From an uncultured Opitutia bacterium (lineage in GTDB: Bacteria > Verrucomicrobiota > Verrucomicrobiia > Opitutales > Opitutaceae): a DNA stretch of 64,000 nt. The notes under the pieces were generated by a model. The model ran no database searches. It was given only the letters and a program-made list of their open reading frames with translations, and was not told the origin of the DNA. The stretch is taken from positions 110,692 to 174,691 of the forward strand of contig CAIPAH010000016.1 in NCBI GenBank assembly GCA_903862955.1, given 5' to 3'. The position numbers and the translations under genes were made by a program. Shown one piece after another: positions 15,936 through 25,823 of the stretch; position 1 is the stretch's first letter, and each line of letters begins with the position of its first letter.

Positions 15936-18677
15936 ATGAAGCACCCTACACCGTTCAGTACCGGCCGCCTGCCGCGGGCATTGCTTGTCCTCGGACTGGC
16001 CCTCGCGGCCAGCGTGGCCTCCGCCCAAGACAGCACCACCCCGTCAAAAAAAGATGAAACCATCAAGATGGAGACCTTCAACGTCACCGGCTCCTACCTG
16101 CCGCCGGCGGCGAATGTCGTGGCCATCCCGGTCATCACGGTCGACTCGAAGACCATCCAGAACTCCGGCGAGAATGTGAACATCCTCGACGTCCTGAAGA
16201 AGACCGTGCCGCAATTCTCGGGCAACACGAACCTCGGCCACGAAAACGGCAACATCGCCAATAACCTGACCTTCGGCGGCTCGGAACTCGCACTGCGCAA
16301 CGCGTCGACCCTCGTCCTCGTCAACGGCCGACGCATGGCCTACGCCCCCGTCGCGGCGACCGGCGGCTTCCAGTTCGTCGACGTGAACATGATCCCGGTG
16401 TCGGCCGTCGAGCGCATCGAGGTCCTCGCCGACGGCGCGTCCGCCATCTACGGCTCGGACGCCGTGGCCGGCGTGGTGAACATCATCCTGAAAAGCGACT
16501 ACGAGGGTTTCGAGGCGGGCGGCCGCTATGGCTTCTCAACGAACTTCGGCCACTACGCCGAGCGCTCGGCCTACATCGTGGGCGGGGTGAGTGATGGCAA
16601 GACCTCCATGACCGTCTCGGCGGAATGGACCAAGGTCGACCCGATCCTCAATTACGAACGGCCGTTTGCGACGCCGACCTATGGCACGCAGAACTTCGCG
16701 GGCTCGGTCAGCCTCTCCGGCGTGACCCCGGCCCAGTTCTTCCTGCTCAACCCGAACCTCAACGCCCCGCCCGTGACCCCCGGCGGCCTCAGCCCTGCGG
16801 CGCTGGTGGCGGCGGGGGTCTACGCGGGCCCGAACTCGACGACGCAGCAGACGCTGATCTTCAATCTCGCGCGCTATGTCACGATGCTGATCGGCAATGA
16901 CCGGCAGGCGATGACGTTGGATTTCAACCACAAGATCACCGACCGGCTCTCCGCGTTTGGCGACTTCATGTACAGCTACACGCACACGCTCGAGCAGATC
17001 AACGGCCAGCCGATCACGGCGACGCTCGCCGCCGGCGCGCCCAACAATCCATTCAACGTCAAGGTGGTCGCCCGCAACCGGTTGGTGGATCATCCCCGCC
17101 AATACCTGGAGGACACGATGGGCATCCGCGGCGTGGCGGGCCTGCGCGGCACGCTCTCCGAGAACTGGTCCTGGGAAGCCGCGGCGGACTACAACCGCAT
17201 CGCGATGGATTACCAGAATCCCGGCGTCATCAACCAGGCCAACCTGTCGGCGGCGATCGCCAACGGCACGATCAACCTGTTCGCCATCCACCAGGCGCCC
17301 GGCGCGGTCGATGCCTCGGCCATCGTGGGCATCGCCACTGGCGGCTTTGTCAGCTCGCTGAGCAATTATGACTTCAAGGTGCACGGGAAGGTCTTCGACC
17401 TGCCCGCGGGCTCCTTCGACCTCGCGGCGGGCGCGGAAGTGCGCCAGGAATCGCTGAGCGCGGTCGCCGACCCCCTCAGCCAGATCAGCCCCGTCACCGG
17501 CGCCCTCGGCTGGAACGGCGCGACGACGCTGTATCCGTTCAATGTCGGCCGCACGGTCAAGTCCTTCTTCGGCGAGGTTCGCGTGCCAATCTTCAAGGAC
17601 CAGCCCGGCGCGCACTTGCTCGAGGTGACGGGCGCGATCCGGACGGAAACCTACAGCGACACCGAAGGCCCCACGGTGCCGAAGGTGGAGCTGCGCTACC
17701 TGCCGTTCAACGACGAGCTGGCGCTGCGTGGCACTTATTCCAAGTCGTTCACGGCCCCGACGCTGTTCCAGCTCTACGGCCCGTCGAACCAGGGCTTCTC
17801 GCCCACGCTGAACTTCGCGGCCTTTGGCGGCGGCACGGTGAACAACATCCAGACCCTGCAGGAAACCGGTGCCAACCCCGCGTTGCATCCCGCCCGGTCC
17901 GAGAACCACACCTTTGGCGTGGTCTACTCGCCCAAGGCCATCAAGGGCCTGACGGTTTCTGTCGACTACTGGAACATCCGGCAGAGCCAGATCGTGTCGA
18001 CGCTCGGCGCGGCGACCATCGTGGGTGACGTCGAGCTGAACGGCCCCTCCTCGCCCTACGCGCAGTACGTGCACTTCAACAGCTTCACCGGCGCGCCGGT
18101 GACGGCGAAGGGCCAGATGAGCACGACCGATCCGTCGAACATCTACGTGACCAACCTGCTGGTGAACCTTGCCAGCGTGAAGCAGGACGGCTGGGACATC
18201 TCGGCCAAATACACCTACAACGACGACGCCATCGGCCGGTTCGAATTCAACACGAACATCGGCGTCTACGACCACTACCTGACCGTGAGCATTCCCGGCT
18301 CGGCGGCCGAGGAGGACGTGGGTTACTCGTCGGTGTTGAGCGGCACGATCCCGCGCTGGTCCAGCTACACGTCCATCGACTTCACCCGCGGGGCCTACCA
18401 CGCCGTCATTGGCGAGCGGTATATCCCGGCGGTCGTGGACAATGTTGATGGCACGAACGTCGGCGCCTGGTATACGACGGACGTCTCCGCCGACTACACC
18501 TTCGGCAGCAGCGTCAAGTATCTGGCGGGCGCGCGACTTACCTTGGGCGTGAACAACGTGTTCAACAAGATGCCGCCCGTCGATCCGACGATCTACGGCA
18601 GCTATTCGAACGCGGACATCTCGACCTACAACCCGATCGGCCGGTTCATCTACGTCGATCTGAAATACAAGTTCTAA
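15936..18677 (+). CDS. TonB-dependent outer-membrane receptor
   Basis: From ATG 15936 the protein has 913 residues: a signal peptide (LPRALLVLGLALAASVASAQ), a short TonB-box-like segment (KMETFNVTGSYL), a plug domain with NILDVLKKTVPQF, LRNASTLVLVNGRRM and ERIEVLADGASAIYGSDAVAGVVNI, then a large beta barrel ending in RFIYVDLKYKF with the terminal aromatic residue needed for barrel insertion. The plug sequence resembles receptors used for oligosaccharide or other nutrient uptake in Opitutaceae; the ligand is unknown. The frame is open 66 codons further upstream, but that part has no signal peptide. A strong terminator follows. Confidence 0.92.
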   Translation: MKHPTPFSTGRLPRALLVLGLALAASVASAQDSTTPSKKDETIKMETFNVTGSYLPPAANVVAIPVITVDSKTIQNSGENVNILDVLKKTVPQFSGNTNLGHENGNIANNLTFGGSELALRNASTLVLVNGRRMAYAPVAATGGFQFVDVNMIPVSAVERIEVLADGASAIYGSDAVAGVVNIILKSDYEGFEAGGRYGFSTNFGHYAERSAYIVGGVSDGKTSMTVSAEWTKVDPILNYERPFATPTYGTQNFAGSVSLSGVTPAQFFLLNPNLNAPPVTPGGLSPAALVAAGVYAGPNSTTQQTLIFNLARYVTMLIGNDRQAMTLDFNHKITDRLSAFGDFMYSYTHTLEQINGQPITATLAAGAPNNPFNVKVVARNRLVDHPRQYLEDTMGIRGVAGLRGTLSENWSWEAAADYNRIAMDYQNPGVINQANLSAAIANGTINLFAIHQAPGAVDASAIVGIATGGFVSSLSNYDFKVHGKVFDLPAGSFDLAAGAEVRQESLSAVADPLSQISPVTGALGWNGATTLYPFNVGRTVKSFFGEVRVPIFKDQPGAHLLEVTGAIRTETYSDTEGPTVPKVELRYLPFNDELALRGTYSKSFTAPTLFQLYGPSNQGFSPTLNFAAFGGGTVNNIQTLQETGANPALHPARSENHTFGVVYSPKAIKGLTVSVDYWNIRQSQIVSTLGAATIVGDVELNGPSSPYAQYVHFNSFTGAPVTAKGQMSTTDPSNIYVTNLLVNLASVKQDGWDISAKYTYNDDAIGRFEFNTNIGVYDHYLTVSIPGSAAEEDVGYSSVLSGTIPRWSSYTSIDFTRGAYHAVIGERYIPAVVDNVDGTNVGAWYTTDVSADYTFGSSVKYLAGARLTLGVNNVFNKMPPVDPTIYGSYSNADISTYNPIGRFIYVDLKYKF

Positions 18678-18714
18678 GCCTGGCTCCGGCCTGGCGGCCG
18701 GGGCTTTCCTTCCT

Positions 18715-18753
18715 GCCGGGGCGGTCCGACACGGGCCGCCCCGGCTTTTTTTT
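18715..18753 (+). terminator. rho-independent terminator of the TonB receptor gene
   Basis: A perfect 10-bp stem GCCGGGGCGG / CCGCCCCGGC with an 11-nt loop is followed by eight T residues. It lies 38 nt after the receptor stop codon. Confidence 0.9.
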
Positions 18754-18999
18754 GCTATTTCCGAAGGGCGGGAGGGGGTCCACCCATCCCCCCCGGCGTC
18801 CGCTCATCAAAAAACCATGTAACTTTCGGCCCGGCCGCGGTGTTGTCGTCACATGCCAGCGCTTGACCAACTCGCCCCTGCCTTGACCGCCGACCGCCGC
18901 CCATTGGGCGCGAAGACGACGCACTTCATCGCAAACGGGTTCACTTTTTCGCCGGCGATCCGATTTCCTGCTCTCGTTCGTAGTAATCAGTTGTGTTGT
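18754..18999 (+). other. gene-less spacer that may encode a small RNA
   Basis: This stretch lies between two good plus-strand terminators and before the MacA gene. It has no convincing protein-coding frame. It contains one TTCATCGCA site at 18925 and a CGTTCGT at 18975. Because the receptor transcript already ends at 18753, the second terminator implies a transcript starting within this region: a small RNA or the attenuated leader of the efflux operon. Confidence 0.3.
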
Positions 19000-19036
19000 G
19001 TGGAGGGGTCGTTGTGGGCCCCTCCACGCTTTTTTT
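19000..19036 (+). terminator. second rho-independent terminator, upstream of the MacA gene
   Basis: A perfect 9-bp stem GTGGAGGGG / CCCCTCCAC with a 10-nt loop is followed by GC and seven T residues. It ends 80 nt before the adaptor gene start, so it either ends a separate short transcript or acts as an attenuator for the efflux operon. Confidence 0.8.
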
Positions 19037-19115
19037 CGGACGAGGCGCATCCGCTTGCCAAGGCCGCCCGGGTTGATGACCCTGTCGCCCTCTTTAACCG
19101 TCCACACTGACTACT

Positions 19116-20495
19116 ATGAACCCGGCTCCCGTGTCCAAACCCGCCTCCACCCCCGTGGTGGTTAAGAAGAAATCGAAGACGAAATGGCTGATCATCGGTG
19201 GCGTGCTGCTGACCGCCCTGATCGTTGTCGGCATCGTCATCAAGAACAAGAACCAGGAGATCGGCATCCCCGTCACGACGGAGAAGGCGGTCGTCAAGAC
19301 GATCACCCAACTCGTGACCGCCACTGGCAAGGTCCAGCCCGAGGTCGAGGTGAAGATTTCCACCGAGGCGCCCGGCGAGATCATCGAGCTGCCCTTCAAG
19401 GAGGGCGCCGTCGTCAAGAAGGGCGACCTGCTCGTGAAGATCCGGCCCGACACCTACCAGTCCCAAGTCGAGCAGCAGGAGGCCAACCTCGTCGCCGCCA
19501 AGGCGACTGCAGTGCAGGGCAAGTCGCAGCTCATCAAGGCCCAGGATGATTTCAAGCGCGTCAACGACCTGTTCGGCAAGCAGCTGATGTCCGATTCGGA
19601 TTTTTCCGCCGCCAAGACCAACCTCGAGGTAGGGCAGGCGAATTACGACAACGCCCTCGCGCAGATCCGCCGCACCGAGGGGGCGCTGGCCCAGGCCCGC
19701 GACCTGCTCAACAAGACCATCATTTATTCCCCCATGGACGGCGCCATCAGCGCGCTCGGCAGCGAGGTGGGCGAGCGCGTCGTCGGCACCGGCTCCTTTG
19801 CCGGCACCGAGATCATGCGCGTGGCCGACCTCAGCACCATGGAGGTGCGCGTGAAGGTGAACGAGAACGACATCGTCAACGTGAAGAACGGTGACCATGC
19901 CACCATCTCGATTGATGCCTATCCCGGCCGCACGTTTGCCGGCATCGTGACCGAGATCGGCAGCTCCGCGGAAAACACATCCGCGACCAGCAGCTCCACG
20001 CAGTCCACCAACGCGGACGAGGTTTCCAATTTCCAAGTCAAGATCCGCATCATGGACCATGACGCCAACCTGCGGCCCGGCATGAGTGCCACCGCCGACA
20101 TCGCCACGCAGACCGTCGAGAACGTGGTCGCGGTGCCGATCCAGAGCGTCACCGTCCGCGCCGCCGGCGGCATGACCACGGAGGAATTGCAGAAGAAGAA
20201 CGCCAAGGAAGCCCAGGAGAAATCCGGCAACGAACTTGAGCTCGTCGCCGAGCGCGAGACCGCCCGCCGCATGGCCGGCAAGCTGCAGCGCATCGTCTTC
20301 ATCCGCAACGGCAGCTCGGTGCGGGCCCAGAAGGTCGAGACCGGCATCGCCGACAACAGCCAGATCGAGGTCAAGTCGGGCGTGAAGGCCGGCGACGAGG
20401 TCGTCTCCGGCAGCTACGCCGCCATCAGCCGCAAGCTGAAGGACGGCTCCAAGATCCAGATCGAGAAGCCCAAGAAGGAAGACAACAAGAGCTGA
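19116..20495 (+). CDS. macA: MacA-like periplasmic adaptor (membrane fusion protein)
   Basis: A 459-residue protein with a cytosolic Lys-rich N-terminus and one membrane anchor (WLIIGGVLLTALIVVGIVI), then lipoyl, alpha-hairpin and beta-barrel regions: VEVKISTEAPGEIIELPFKEGAVVKKGDLLVKI, a coiled-coil hairpin (about 120-200) and YSPMDGAISALGSEVGERV. It links the inner-membrane ABC pump encoded downstream to an outer-membrane channel. It contains an unusual charged insertion (ELQKKNAKEAQEKSGNELE) near residue 360. It is first gene of a four-gene macAB-like operon; no outer-membrane TolC gene is nearby. Confidence 0.88.
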   Translation: MNPAPVSKPASTPVVVKKKSKTKWLIIGGVLLTALIVVGIVIKNKNQEIGIPVTTEKAVVKTITQLVTATGKVQPEVEVKISTEAPGEIIELPFKEGAVVKKGDLLVKIRPDTYQSQVEQQEANLVAAKATAVQGKSQLIKAQDDFKRVNDLFGKQLMSDSDFSAAKTNLEVGQANYDNALAQIRRTEGALAQARDLLNKTIIYSPMDGAISALGSEVGERVVGTGSFAGTEIMRVADLSTMEVRVKVNENDIVNVKNGDHATISIDAYPGRTFAGIVTEIGSSAENTSATSSSTQSTNADEVSNFQVKIRIMDHDANLRPGMSATADIATQTVENVVAVPIQSVTVRAAGGMTTEELQKKNAKEAQEKSGNELELVAERETARRMAGKLQRIVFIRNGSSVRAQKVETGIADNSQIEVKSGVKAGDEVVSGSYAAISRKLKDGSKIQIEKPKKEDNKS

Positions 20496-20519
20496 CGCGG
20501 TCCGCCGGGTTAAACCACC

Positions 20520-21257
<738 letters not shown>

Positions 21258-21398
21258 GGAAATTTTCGCTTTTCGAATCCTGAACCCATGCCCTCCTGGC
21301 GCTCATTCCCCCTGTTCCAACGCGCGCGGCCGCTGCCGGTCGCAGAAGGCTGGCGCCGCCTGTAATCGAAATTCGAAAATCGAGATTCGAAAATTTCC
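21258..21398 (+). mobile_element. short repeat-bounded cassette between MacB-type ATPase and permease
   Basis: The interval begins directly after the ATPase stop and ends directly at the permease ATG. The left arm reads GGAAATTTTCGCTTTTCGAA; the right arm (21366-21398), read on the other strand, begins GGAAATTTTCGAATCTCGAT. The arms are period-7 arrays of TCGAAAA/TCGAAAT and differ by the loss of one heptamer. The core holds only a 25-codon ORF (21288-21365). The layout is the same as the cassettes in ybbA-ybbP and xylG-xylH. Confidence 0.5.
21288..21365 (+). CDS. possible 25-residue peptide inside the cassette
   Basis: ATG at 21288 follows the left repeat arm and TAA at 21363 precedes the right arm by no gap. 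The product would be Arg/Pro/Trp rich (begins MPSWRSFPLFQRARPL, ends WRRL). There is no ribosome binding site and no known family. It may be a chance frame or the remnant of a larger passenger gene. Confidence 0.15.
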   Translation: MPSWRSFPLFQRARPLPVAEGWRRL

Positions 21399-22646
21399 AT
21401 GAAGCGGCTGATCTACGAGTTCAACGAGTCCTTCCGCATCGCGTTCGCGCAGATCCGCGCGAACAAGATGCGTTCGGTGCTGACGGCGCTCGGCGTGATC
21501 ATCGGCATCGTCGCCGTCACCCTGATGGGCACCGCGATCAACGGCATCGACACCGGATTCCAGAACAGCCTCGCGATGCTCGGTGACGACGTGCTCTACA
21601 TCCAGAAATGGCCCTGGGGCGGGGTGGAGGACTGGTGGAACTACCAGAACCGCCCCCGCATCACGGCGGACATGGCGGAAAAGCTCAACCAAGTCATTGA
21701 GAAGACGACCAACTCCACCCTCGAGGTCGCGGTGCCGGTCGCCATGCGCGGCAGCCCGATCAAGGTGGGCGAATACAAGATCAACGGCGTGGTGCTCGGG
21801 ACGAATGGCGACTACTCGCGCATCAGCAGCGTCGACCTGACCGAGGGCCGGTTCTTCACCGATTCCGAGGCCAACTCGGGCCGGCCGGTCTGCATCCTGG
21901 GTGCGGACGTGGCGGACGCGCTGTTCCAGGGACGCACGCCCCTCGACCAGTGGGTGCAGGTCGGTGGCAATCCGTGCATGGTCATCGGCGTCTTGGCCCG
22001 GCAGGGCTCGTTCCTTGGCCTGATCAGCTTCGACAACCAGGTCTTCATCCCGATTGAGTCCTTCAAGAAGTATTTCAGCCTGCGGCGGGATGTCCAAATC
22101 CGCGTCAAGGTCAAGGACAAGAACCGGATGGAGGAATCGCGGGACGAACTGATGGGCGCGGCGCGGCGCGTGCGCGGCCAGCTGCCCGGGGTGCGCGACA
22201 ATTTTTCCATCAACGAACAGCAGGCCTTCAAGGCCGTGCTCGACCCCGTGAAGCAGGGCATCGCCCTGGCGGGCCTGTTCATCACCGGCCTGTCGCTGTT
22301 CGTGGGCGCGATCGGCATCATGAACATCACGTTCGTGAGCGTGAAGGAGCGGACGAAGGAGATCGGCACCCGGAAGGCGCTCGGCGCCCGCCGGCGGACG
22401 ATCCTCCTGCAGTTCCTGATCGAGGCGGTGTCCATCTGCCTGATCGGCGGCGTGGTCGGCCTGGTGCTGACGTATGCGGCGTGCCTCGGCGTGCAGGCGG
22501 CGATGCCGTCATTTCCCATCGAGTTTTCCGCCGGCCTGGTGTTCATCAGCATGCTCGTGTCGGTGGTGACAGGCATCGCCTCGGGCTTCGCCCCGGCGTG
22601 GGGCGCAGCGCGCCTCGATCCCGTGGTGGCGCTGCGTTACGAATGA
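21399..22646 (+). CDS. MacB-type FtsX-like permease, first copy
   Basis: A 415-residue protein with one N-terminal membrane helix (MRSVLTALGVIIGIVAVTLMG), a MacB-type periplasmic core domain (residues 50-260) and three C-terminal helices containing GAIGIMNITFVSVKERTKEIGTRKALGARRRTI, the FtsX signature. It ends VVALRYE, as usual for this family. It pairs with the upstream ATPase and MacA, and with the second permease 7 nt downstream. Its ATG directly abuts the repeat cassette and lacks a Shine-Dalgarno sequence. Confidence 0.92.
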   Translation: MKRLIYEFNESFRIAFAQIRANKMRSVLTALGVIIGIVAVTLMGTAINGIDTGFQNSLAMLGDDVLYIQKWPWGGVEDWWNYQNRPRITADMAEKLNQVIEKTTNSTLEVAVPVAMRGSPIKVGEYKINGVVLGTNGDYSRISSVDLTEGRFFTDSEANSGRPVCILGADVADALFQGRTPLDQWVQVGGNPCMVIGVLARQGSFLGLISFDNQVFIPIESFKKYFSLRRDVQIRVKVKDKNRMEESRDELMGAARRVRGQLPGVRDNFSINEQQAFKAVLDPVKQGIALAGLFITGLSLFVGAIGIMNITFVSVKERTKEIGTRKALGARRRTILLQFLIEAVSICLIGGVVGLVLTYAACLGVQAAMPSFPIEFSAGLVFISMLVSVVTGIASGFAPAWGAARLDPVVALRYE

Positions 22647-22653
22647 GCCGCCG

Positions 22654-23891
<1,238 letters not shown>

Positions 23892-23904
<13 letters not shown>

Positions 23905-23931
23905 GCGGCGCGTGCCGCTCACTCGTAGCGC
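23892..23931 (+). terminator. perfect 18-bp hairpin across the stop codon of the second permease
   Basis: GCGCTACGAGTGAGCGGC (23892-23909) is followed by a GCGT loop and its exact reverse complement (23914-23931). The stop codon TGA is inside the left arm. It has no U tract, so it may be a transcript-stabilising or attenuating structure, or a scar of inverted duplication. Confidence 0.6.
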
Positions 23932-24049
23932 CGTGTTAGGTGTTACGTTTTACGTGCCTGAATTCGTCGGTGCCCGCAACGCGTGGCATTTTCGCATAAT
24001 GAGTGAAAGCGCCCGGGGCACCGAACCTAACACATAACACCTAACACGG
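23931..24049. repeat. inverted pair of period-7 repeats between convergent genes
   Basis: The left arm (23931-23956) begins CCGTGTTAGGTGTTACGTTT; the right arm (24024-24049) on the other strand begins CCGTGTTAGGTGTTATGTGT. Both are heptamer arrays on GTGTTAG/GTGTTAC. Between them a second inverted pair, CGGTGCCC (23968-23975) and GGGCACCG (24016-24023), lies inside. There is no gene. It separates the efflux operon from the convergently transcribed NMP kinase gene. Confidence 0.65.
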
Positions 24050-24063
24050 TCCGGGAAGCGGCG

Positions 24064-25293
24064 CTAGCCTCTCCGGATTTCTGAACCGTGGAAGCGGATG
24101 GTGATCCGGTAGACCTTCTTCACGCGGTTCTTGATGACGCCGGTGGTGAGGTCGACGCTCTCGGGCACCTCGATGCGGTGCAGGTCCACCACGGCGTGGA
24201 AGCCGCGTTCGGAAAAGATGTCGATCAGCATCGCGAGCGCCGTGGGATCTTCCAGCAGCGGGTCCTCGGTGTTGATCTGCGCGAGCCCGGAGATGGCGTG
24301 GCGCTGCACGATGGGCATGATCTTCTTCGCGATGAAGACGACGATTTTGCCGAAGAGCTCGGGCTGGCCGAACTCATGGCTGTCGAGGCGCTTCACCAGT
24401 TCCTGGCGCGCGTGGACGATGATCTCGCTCGCGACCGGCAGATTGCGCAGGCGGTCCACCGTGCGGGGATCCAGCTCCAGCGTGCTCTGATACTCGAGCT
24501 CCTTGAGGATGTTCTGCTCGACCTCCTCGATCGGGCCCTGGGCGTTAATGAAGTGGTAGTGGAAGATTTCCTTCAGCGACTGCAGCGCCTCCCAGGTCTG
24601 CTCCTTGAACACGCGGTAGCGCCGGCGGGCGAGCGTCTCATCGTGGTCCGTGGGCCGGTCCTCCCAGAGCGTGCCGACGCCGGTGCGCACGACCTCCTCG
24701 TTGTGCTCCGTCGTCTCGCGACCGCGCTTCAGCTGGCGCGCAATGGCCTCCTTCTCGTCGACGAAGAGCACCATGATGTGGATGGTGGGCTGGCGGAAAT
24801 GCATGCCGAGCGGCGTGCTGAAGAACTCGCGGCGCAGCGCGAGCATCTTGTTCACCAGCAGCTTCAAGCACTCGACCTGCACGTGCGTGCGGGGAAAGCC
24901 GTCGAGGATGACGCCGTCGCGATACGCGGGCTTCATCAACTCGCGCAGGAGCAGGCCGACCACCTCGCGGTCACCGACCATGTGGCCGGCGTCCTTCAGC
25001 CGCTTCGCCTCCGGGGAGTCGAGCAGCGCGCTGATCACGATGGGCTGGCAGGTGAGGCCGCGCGTGTGGGCGATGAACCGCGTGTTCGTGCCCTTGCCGG
25101 CACCCGGCGCGCCGCCGAGGAGGATGATTTCCTTTGGAAAGCGGAGATTCTCGCGCCCGAAGTCCGCCTCGAGCTCCTGCCAGACCGAGCCAAAGATGAG
25201 TTGCGCATCCTTGATCTCGAGGTCCGAGAGTTTGCCCGGCGCGCTGGGCGCGGCGACCTTGGGGGGAGCGGGGGAGGCGGGAGGAGTGCTCAT
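24064..25293 (-). CDS. adenylate-kinase-like nucleoside monophosphate kinase with C-terminal extension
   Basis: A 409-residue protein. After a Pro/Ala-rich N-terminus it has EIILLGGAPGAGKGTNTRFI (P-loop), GHMVGDREVVGLLLREL (NMP-binding) and GVILDGFPRTHVQVE (Walker B-like), as in adenylate kinases. The normal family length is about 215, so residues from about 245 on are an extra domain of unknown function (ending GSEIRRG). It probably phosphorylates a nucleoside monophosphate with ATP. It is convergent to the efflux operon and followed by a repeat-rich spacer. Confidence 0.8.
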   Translation of the reverse strand: MSTPPASPAPPKVAAPSAPGKLSDLEIKDAQLIFGSVWQELEADFGRENLRFPKEIILLGGAPGAGKGTNTRFIAHTRGLTCQPIVISALLDSPEAKRLKDAGHMVGDREVVGLLLRELMKPAYRDGVILDGFPRTHVQVECLKLLVNKMLALRREFFSTPLGMHFRQPTIHIMVLFVDEKEAIARQLKRGRETTEHNEEVVRTGVGTLWEDRPTDHDETLARRRYRVFKEQTWEALQSLKEIFHYHFINAQGPIEEVEQNILKELEYQSTLELDPRTVDRLRNLPVASEIIVHARQELVKRLDSHEFGQPELFGKIVVFIAKKIMPIVQRHAISGLAQINTEDPLLEDPTALAMLIDIFSERGFHAVVDLHRIEVPESVDLTTGVIKNRVKKVYRITIRFHGSEIRRG

Positions 25294-25542
25294 GCGGTAG
25301 GGATGGCGCCGAGGCTAAGGGGCTTTTGCGTCCGGATTCGACAAAAGAAATCGCGACGCGGATAGATTGGCAAAAAACGCGCCATGCAAAGTGCGGTCCC
25401 GCGGGCGCGGCCGTCCGGTAAATTGCACGGTTGATTTGCGCGGGCCGCAGCGCCGCCGGATTTTCTGCGCGGCAAACCGCTGTCGACCAACATCTCCAGC
25501 GTGCGCGCGAGCTGCTGGCACGGGGCAAGCAATTCCCGGGGC

Positions 25543-25620
25543 ATGATTCCCCTTCTCTTTGCCTTCTTTGCCCTCGGAGCGCTGCTCTTGGCACTCGTTA
25601 GCACCGACCGGTCAGTCTAG
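25543..25620 (+). CDS. candidate single-helix membrane microprotein
   Basis: ATG at 25543 to TAG at 25620 encodes 25 residues beginning MIPLLFAFFALGALLLAL and ending STDRSV, one complete membrane helix followed by a short polar tail. It is followed 127 nt later by a terminator-like stem, so it could be its own transcription unit. No clear ribosome binding site is seen. It could be a chance hydrophobic frame. Confidence 0.25.
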   Translation: MIPLLFAFFALGALLLALVSTDRSV

Positions 25621-25747
25621 TCGTCTTGCCTCGCGAAATAAATCGCCCGGCGTCGATCCCGCGGGAACTCCCGCGATTGGAAAAGGTCGACACCCTTGAA
25701 CCTGCCGGCGGACTCAGTCCGCTGGTGGGTAAGTTGAAGCTGGACCT

Positions 25748-25785
25748 GGCGGGGCCGTCCTTTGGGCGGTCCCGCCTTGGCTTTT
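25748..25785 (+). terminator. stem-loop with U-rich tail upstream of the NtrC-type regulator gene
   Basis: GGCGGGGCCGTCC and GGGCGGTCCCGCC pair around a TTT loop with one non-Watson-Crick position or so, followed by TTGGCTTTT. It ends about 38 nt before the regulator start and could end a small upstream transcript or attenuate the two-component operon. Confidence 0.55.
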
Positions 25786-25823
25786 AGGATTGGCCCTCCC
25801 GGGGCGCGAAACACACTTCGGCC

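Larger units (their letters stand above)
25294..25823. other. spacer with a candidate microprotein and structured leader
   Basis: The 530-nt gap between the NMP kinase start and the response regulator start has no full-size gene. It contains a 25-codon hydrophobic ORF (25543-25620), several GC-rich hairpins (for example around 25655-25675 and 25702-25724) and a terminator-like stem at 25748-25785. Promoters for the divergent genes must also lie here, but I see no clear -35/-10 pair. Confidence 0.4.

Noticed and set aside
18853..19110. 85-codon open frame between the TonB receptor and MacA genes
   Set aside because: It runs through a strong terminator hairpin and shows no motif, signal peptide or ribosome binding site; a non-coding reading of the region fits better.
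25290..25604. 104-codon minus-strand frame upstream of the NMP kinase
   Set aside because: Arg/Ala-rich with no motif; the opposite strand holds a more plausible hydrophobic microprotein.
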